From Inia geoffrensis (lineage: Eukaryota; Chordata; Mammalia; Artiodactyla; Iniidae): a DNA stretch of 64,000 nucleotides. Below are positions 57,721 through 64,000 of the stretch, piece after piece. Under the pieces are notes generated by a model. That model did no database searches. It saw only the letters and a list, made by a program, of their open reading frames with translations, and was not told the DNA's origin. Both the position numbers and the translations under genes were made by a program. The stretch is taken from assembly GCA_036417435.1 (NCBI GenBank), contig CM070913.1:7721680-7785679 (forward strand). Reading direction: 5' to 3'. Every line of letters begins with the position of its first letter. Position 1 is the first letter of the stretch.

Positions 57721-58300
57721 CAGGCTTAGAACACATGGATGGCACGAAAACTCAAAATATGTGTTGAAAGTATTTCATTTTATTTTGGATATTTCATGAG
57801 AAGCAATGGAATAATCATCACGGGGAAAGCTAAATTTGTTAGACTTCCATGCAGTTAATTTATGGCTGAGGGTTATTTTTACGCTGACTTAGTTGGGGGG
57901 TGGGGTGCCACCACCCTTTCAGTGCTTTGGGGGCCACTAAAGGTCTCAGCTGGTCCTCTGAGGCCTGACATCCAGGTTTCCATCCAGGATGAAGGCCCTT
58001 CCTCTCCCCAGAGGCAGCCTCCAGTCCAACCTCAATAGAACTATGAGTTACCTTCTTGGACAAGGAAGCCGACTGCCACGTTCCAGATCCAGGGTCCTGA
58101 TCGCTGCGTGATGCACTGCCTGCTGGGCCGTTCCGTCCCCCGCCTCATGGGCCCCGCCCCAGGCCCTCCGTCTGCACCTCCGTATCTTCATTGTGGAGGC
58201 CCGGGTCCTCCTTCATTACTGGTGGCCCCTGCTCCACCCTCAAGAGTCACCACCACCTGACTCCCCTCCCCTCGCTCCACCCGCCACTGTCTGAACACCT

Positions 58301-58302
<2 letters not shown>

Positions 58303-58339
<37 letters not shown>
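58303..58339 (+). repeat. (TG)n microsatellite
   Basis: About 18 uninterrupted TG dinucleotides. Confidence 0.95.
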
Positions 58340-58341
<2 letters not shown>

Positions 58342-59559
58342 TTATAAACCTGGTTCTCCCACCAACTGGGAAAATCAGTGTCTCTTTGTCTCGAATTCCT
58401 CGGCGTCTAGCCCGCTACCCTGAGGAGGTAAAAGCCGGGAGATGCTTTCTGGGGAGTGGGGCTCAGGCAGCACAACCTCTTGGATGTAATAGTGCGTTCT
58501 TTTTCACTCACGAGGCCACCGCTGTCTCTCAACAGCACTTGGAGAGCCAAGCTTAATGGAGGGGGAGGGGAAATGGGGGTGACTTGACACTGTGTCTTCT
58601 CACAGGCTGACATCCGATAACCTGGTGAGAAGAATCTCATCCCAGAACTATTGGTATTTTCAGGACGCATATCTGGCAAAGGCATTAGGCTCTCCCGACT
58701 TCAGCAACCCGGACCCACCAGAGCTGAGGGCCTTCTGCTTTCAGCTGCTGGTGAAGGAGACCCCCTTAACAGGACCCAGCTCTGAGCTAGGTGAGCAGTT
58801 CCAGCTGCAGACTATTTCAGGCACGCTTTAGGGTGGAGCACACTCCCTGCAGAGCGGCCTGTCATTCGCCAAAAGGGAAATAAATTCTGGAATGTCACCC
58901 TTTCCTAAGAGCCCTTGTGTAGGAGTCTCCAGGCCAAATCGCAGGCTGCATGTTTTCCCCGCGAGGTGCTTTCACGGGAATGTAATGGGCGTGATACCGG
59001 TCTTTCTCGTGCACTTGCTCGAAGACAGCACCGCACACACGATGTGGGCTGGAGCAGGCGCTCCGGGTGGGAGGCAGGAGTGTGATCATTCCCATCGCTC
59101 CCCTCGTACTGGAGGGAAATCCCAACCATCAGCTGTGTCTTGAGTTGAAATGAAAATGCAAGAAAGGAGGCCAAAAGAAGGGCAGAGATTTCCTAAAGTT
59201 TGTCCCAAACAATGTTGTGCAACTGTGTGGCGGGTTAGGAAACACCAAGTCTTATACGACCAAGGCGAACCCTGCAAGGAACACAGTGATTTGTTCTGTG
59301 CAAAGATTTTGGGCCAACCTTAACACACAGCAAAGGCACCAGCAAAACAGCACAGCAAAGACTGCAGTGGGTGGTTCCAGAGTCTCACATTCAAGACAGC
59401 TCAGGAAACCATGCTGAGTGCCTGCCGGCCTTTAGCTCACATCCCTTTAACCAGCATCATTGGACCGAATTGCAGGACAAGGAAAGAGTGATCACACAAA
59501 TCGTGGGGTCACTTCTGGCCACGGAAAATAAGACGATGACTCTTCATGAGGAAAATACA

Positions 59560-60291
59560 CTTCAAGATCACAATGAAGTGCCACTTTACAGCCACTAGAA
59601 CCAATATAATGCATGTTGGCAAGGACGTGGAGAAACTGGAATCCTTGTAATTTCTGAGGGGAATGTAAAATGGTACAACCACTTTGGAACAGTTTGACAG
59701 TTCCTTAAGCTAGAGGTAAATTTACATAAATTTACATAAGACCCAGCAATTTCATCCCTACGAATTCAAGAAAAATAAAAACATGTTTGCATGAAGACGT
59801 GTATGTAAAAGTTCATAACAGCATTAGTCGCAACAGCCAAAAAGTGGGAACAACCCAAATGTCCATCAACTGATGAATGGATAAACAACATGACTTATCC
59901 ATACAATAGAATACCATCCAGTAATACAAAAGGAATGAAGGATTGATACTCTTACCACACGGATGAATCTCAGAAACATTAAACTGAGTGAAAGAAGCCA
60001 GAAGCAAAAGCCACCTATTGTATGATTCTATTTAGATGACACGTCCAAAGAGAAGCAATCCTACAGAGATAGATCAGTGGTTGCCTGGGGCTGGGGGTGG
60101 GATCAGGCAGCAAATGCAAATGGGTGCCCGAGACAGATCTTTCTGGGGTGACAGAAATGTTCCCATACCGGATGGTGTGAGTGGTTGCACAGCCCCTGTA
60201 AATTTACTGAAAATCACTGAACTGTACACCTAAAACGGAGGAAATTTCATGTATGTAAAACATGCCTCAATAAATCTGTTAAAAAATAATG
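59560..60291 (+). mobile_element. LINE-1 3'-end fragment
   Basis: Sense L1 3' region with GGCAAGGACGTGGAGAAACT, ATCAACTGATGAATGGATAA and terminal CAATAAATCTGTTAAAAAAT. Confidence 0.85.
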
Positions 60292-60779
60292 ACGACGACT
60301 ATAGCCCAGCAATCTGAAAACCTAAGGTGTGGAGGGTCTCTGATGTAGGAGGCTACCTGCCCTTAGGAAGGAGGAAACTGTGTCCCCTCATCTTCCAGGC
60401 AGGAGTTGGGAAGGGCAGGAGTTGTTCCTGAGTTTCGGGCAGATGGTGAGAGGCTTTCTCTGGCTCCTGGAAGATGACAAGGATGAAAGAGAAAAGAACC
60501 TCTATCATCCCGTGGCCTGGCCCACAGCCCCTCCCCACCGGAGCTCCCACTCCAGTCCTGGCGGGATCCCCGTGTGCGCGTGCAGCGCAAGGCCTAGCAG
60601 GTGGTCCTGGGTCCCTCAGAGGGCCCGGGGGTCAGGAAGGAACAGAGAGGAGCAGAGATGCGGCAGATCATTCCGCAGAGAATTCCACGCTGTAGAGCAT
60701 CTGCTCCCAGCAAAGGAGGACTGAGACCCTGTGTCATTCATCTCGACATCTTCAACACTAGAGTAGCGGCACTTACAGA

Positions 60780-60816
60780 GTGAATGAATGAATGAAAGAA
60801 TGAATGAATGAATGAA
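60780..60816 (+). repeat. (TGAA)n microsatellite
   Basis: Nine TGAA units with one AGAA variant. Confidence 0.9.
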
Positions 60817-63800
60817 CTCCCAGCACGGTAAGCATTATTACAGAAAAAGGAACAAGGCTGAGAGGTCACGGAAGACGAACTTGCCCTTACAAAGTGGTTC
60901 AGGATGGCCAAGGGCTGCACCTCCCAGACGTCCAGCATCACAGCAGCTCTTGAGACTAGAAGCTACTGATCCCAGAGCCCTGATGTCTGCTTCTCTTCCT
61001 GTAATTCATCTCCTTAAATAAAAACGCTTTTTCATTACACAAATAAGCCATGCCTGTCTTACATAAAATTAGAAAATCAACAGAAGAAAAGAAAAATCAC
61101 TTGTCATTCCTCCAGCTAGAGATAACATTCATTGTGACGTCTCTTTCCAAGACTTTTTGTGTCTATAAGTAAGTATATGGTATGCTTTTAAAAACTAAGA
61201 CGGAACGTAATGTTTTAAAACCTGCCTTTTCACTCCATGACGTATCATGAATGTCTACTGACCAAGACTCTGTCCATTTTAAATGTCAGAAACCCAACCC
61301 AAATTGGCTTCAGCCGCAAAGGGAATCTATCCACTGGGTAACTGAAGAGTCAGGCGCTCACACGAAGTCCTGAGGAATCCTGCAACCCATGCCCTCCTTC
61401 CTCGAGGAAGGCACCAGCAAAATCCTCCAGCAGATCCTCGCGCGATGGCCCTCTAGCCCCCGCATCCTCAGAGCCCGGCACCGGCATCCTCAGGGGGAAG
61501 AAACCTCCTCTTCCCCTACGGTTCCAACAAAGCCGAGAAGTGAGTCCCTTCCGTCCCGCTGGCCTGCTGGGAGCCCCGGACCAACCCTGCGGTTGGGAGC
61601 TTGTGTCTGTTCTCCTCAGTGGGCTTTCTCACAAGCCCTCACCACCGCTGCATTTCGGAACAAACCACAGGACTGACCGTGAGAGGTGTGATTCCCTAAG
61701 AAGACGTGGGGTGTGCACTGAGAAGGGAAGGTGCAGGGCCAGGAAAAAGGACCATTTCTCCAATAACACCTTTCCTACCAACACAGGCTTCATGTAAAAC
61801 CTCTGGTGACAGTACACATGGTTCCACCAGTGGATGACTACCATTTATCAACCCAACCCCTAGGACACACACTGAGGTAACTTCCAGCTGGTGCTGTTAG
61901 CAACCATGCTAGAAAGGAAGTCCTAACACTACATCTTTGCCCGCATCCTTCACCTGTTCTTAATTCTCCCCAATCAGGGTGAAACAGTTACTGATCTTTA
62001 TGAACTAGATGATTTGGGGAGTCTAGGCAAAACTGCGGGAGAAGCCCCACTTTTCTGCTAACCGTTCTAAGCTCTTCTCTCCTCGGCTCTTGGGACCCAG
62101 GCTTCCGGTTATAAAGGGCTCCCAGTGAGACCTACGCCCAGATCTCCCATCTCCACCCCGAGGCTGGTCCCAGACAACGAAGTAACTTCTTCCTTTCCAA
62201 ACAAAACTCTCATTTTAAAACAGGCTGGTCTCGCCTCGGAGGAAAGCAAGGTAAGCATCTGGATAAAATAAAACCCCAACCACGGAGCAGCTGAGCTTGC
62301 TGAAGTGTAGGATGAGTTTGAGGGGAGGTGTTTTTGAGTGGGGAGGGAAGTTTGTCTGGCTGTCATCTTCTTCAGGCTTATCCTCCCTCACCCCGCAACC
62401 CCGCAGGTGATCGGAAACTCGCCCCCTTCCGGAAGGTGGCCTCCCCTTTCCTGCAGTTTGACCCTTGTGCAAATGTGGTCGCCACTGCTGGGAGAGGGCC
62501 ACAGAGACCATGGCAAAGCTGGGCATGAGCTAGAATCCCCCCTATTCCAACTGTAATTTTGCAAATGACTGGTAAAGCTGATAAATGTTTGAAACTTTCT
62601 TGGCCTGAGGCAGGATACGTCAATAAATGATTGTGAGATGCATAGAACACTCCACCCCCTCACTTCTAAGGTGGGCAATTCCGACATGGAAACAGGCGTG
62701 AGAATATCACACCTAGAAGCAGGTGAGTCAGCCTCTAACCCTGTCACTCCCACTAACAGATGATAGTAAAAAAAAAAAAAAAAAAAAAAAGGCCATTATC
62801 CTTTTCTATGAAATATTAGATAACAACATTCACTCAATCCACCCTACCAGGTTGCTAGGCCAATTGTATGAGCTAATGTCTGGGAATATACCAAGTACTA
62901 TACAAACACAGGGATATTTGTTGTTGTCAAAGTCCTTTCAGGAAGAAAAATACTTTTATGAGCTCATAGAAATGTAGTAGAATTGAGCACTAATAAACCT
63001 ATTTGTCTAATATAATCAGAGTCGAAACTATAGAATTTTACCTTTTCTTCCAAGAAAGGCCTATAATCAAAATATTCATATCCTTTTCTCAGTGACAAGT
63101 TCAACTGCCAATAGATGAGTTCAGAATCCAAAGGGTCTGTTCAAACGTATTCCTAACCCTGTGACGTGTCTGGATTGCTCCATTTAGCCTCAGGAAATCA
63201 GAGAGAAATATTTATGTGTTAAAAGCACTTTCTCAAGAAAAATTCCAGGGTGCTCGAAGTTTTCTGATCTTTCAGAGGAAAAGCCAGGATACATATTCCA
63301 CTCATTTCTTTAGCAGGTCTTTAAGGACCTCCTTTGATTCAGGTACCAGATTAGGTGCTGGGAGACGCAGTCCTTACCCTCAAGTAGCCTCTGGTCTGAT
63401 GGAAGAAGTAAGTGAACAAATACAGTTTAGTCTAAGTGCTTAGTTAAAGCAGACACACCCTGGTTACTACACTCCCTCTGCTTGGCTGTGGTGGTGCCTG
63501 AGTGTGGGCACAGGGCCCTGGACCCCCGGGACCCTATCACCGGCTCAGAGGACTTTTTGCCTCGTGTGGTTATAAAGAGACACGTCTCCATCTCCTTCAA
63601 GACAAAGGAAAACCGCCTTGTGAGTATCCGTGTGACCAGAGTATGATTGGCAGGGTCACTGCACTCAAGCCATTTCTAGTGTTATGACTTCAGTTTTCAC
63701 AGTCTGGGTAAGGGAGTGGGGGAAAAGTGGTTCTTGGATTTCATACAGTTTTTTGAAGGAGTCAAAGACTATTCAGATCAACTCCATGTGAAGCCTGCAT

Positions 63801-64000
63801 TGAGCCAAGCCACTTCCCCAGCTCTGCCTGTCCCCTAATCCTGACCCGCAGGCTCCCTGCCAGGCCCTGCCAAGGCTGCCAGTCACCGGGAATTACGGCT
63901 GGTGCTACCAGCACGCTGGGCTCCTGGGAAATGAGACCAGACTCGTTTTACCTTGCTTGTTAAGCCAGAGCTTCATGTTTTATTGCTAATATAATTATTT

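Larger units (their letters stand above)
38700..64000. other. Intergenic region upstream of CNDP2
   Basis: About 25 kb with no protein-coding gene supported on either strand. It is dominated by L1, CHR SINE and MaLR pieces listed separately, with AT-rich unique sequence at 38.8-39.7, 44.8-45.5 and 62.8-63.2 kb. In humans the next gene beyond CNDP2 is DIPK1C, tens of kilobases away; none of it is recognised here. Confidence 0.65.

Noticed and set aside
38700..64000. Search for DIPK1C, the expected next gene
   Set aside because: No kinase-like exon seen on the plus strand; it likely lies farther to the right.
1..64000. CRISPR arrays, operons, prophage or other bacterial systems
   Set aside because: The window is mammalian nuclear DNA; the tandem repeats are microsatellites and dispersed retroelements.

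Overview
This is vertebrate nuclear DNA from a placental mammal, most likely a cetacean. It has split genes with GT-AG introns, LINE-1 fragments, MIR and MaLR remnants, and at least eight copies of the tRNA(Glu)-derived CHR family SINE. Four of these resemble the CHR-2 subtype typical of whales and dolphins. The species assignment rests on those SINEs plus recognition of the genes and is an inference.

Two real genes are present, both on the minus strand and arranged head to tail: CNDP2 (cytosolic non-specific dipeptidase, carnosinase 2) and CNDP1 (secreted carnosine dipeptidase 1). Both belong to the M20 metallopeptidase family and hydrolyse dipeptides such as carnosine (CNDP1) or Cys-Gly and other dipeptides (CNDP2). 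CNDP2 is complete: 11 coding exons between 36082 and 22282 join to 1428 nt, which is 475 codons plus a stop. All metal-binding and catalytic residues are present. Its promoter lies in a CpG island at about 37.9-38.6 kb. CNDP1 is cut by the left edge. Exons 1-5 (19379 down to 3592) encode about 184 residues with an intact frame, including the signal peptide and the first two metal-site motifs; the remaining exons must lie outside the window to the left.

Layout from left to right: 1-3.59 kb is CNDP1 intron 5, with a large CAT/CAC tandem repeat ending about 28 bases from the exon 5 donor. 3.59-19.38 kb is CNDP1 exons 5 to 1, with an 11.4-kb intron 1 full of retroelement debris. 19.4-21.7 kb is the short space between the genes. 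21.7-38.2 kb is CNDP2. 38.5-64 kb is intergenic, with no protein-coding gene I can support: L1 fragments (one a twin-priming inversion), CHR SINEs, MaLR LTRs, a probable solo LTR and microsatellites.

I found no undescribed biological system. The points most worth a second look are a GC-AG intron in CNDP2, the tandem repeat beside the CNDP1 exon 5 donor, the short, interrupted leucine run in the CNDP1 signal peptide, a Thr in the otherwise conserved metal-site motif of CNDP1, and the apparently intact CNDP1 front half in a lineage known for high muscle imidazole dipeptides.
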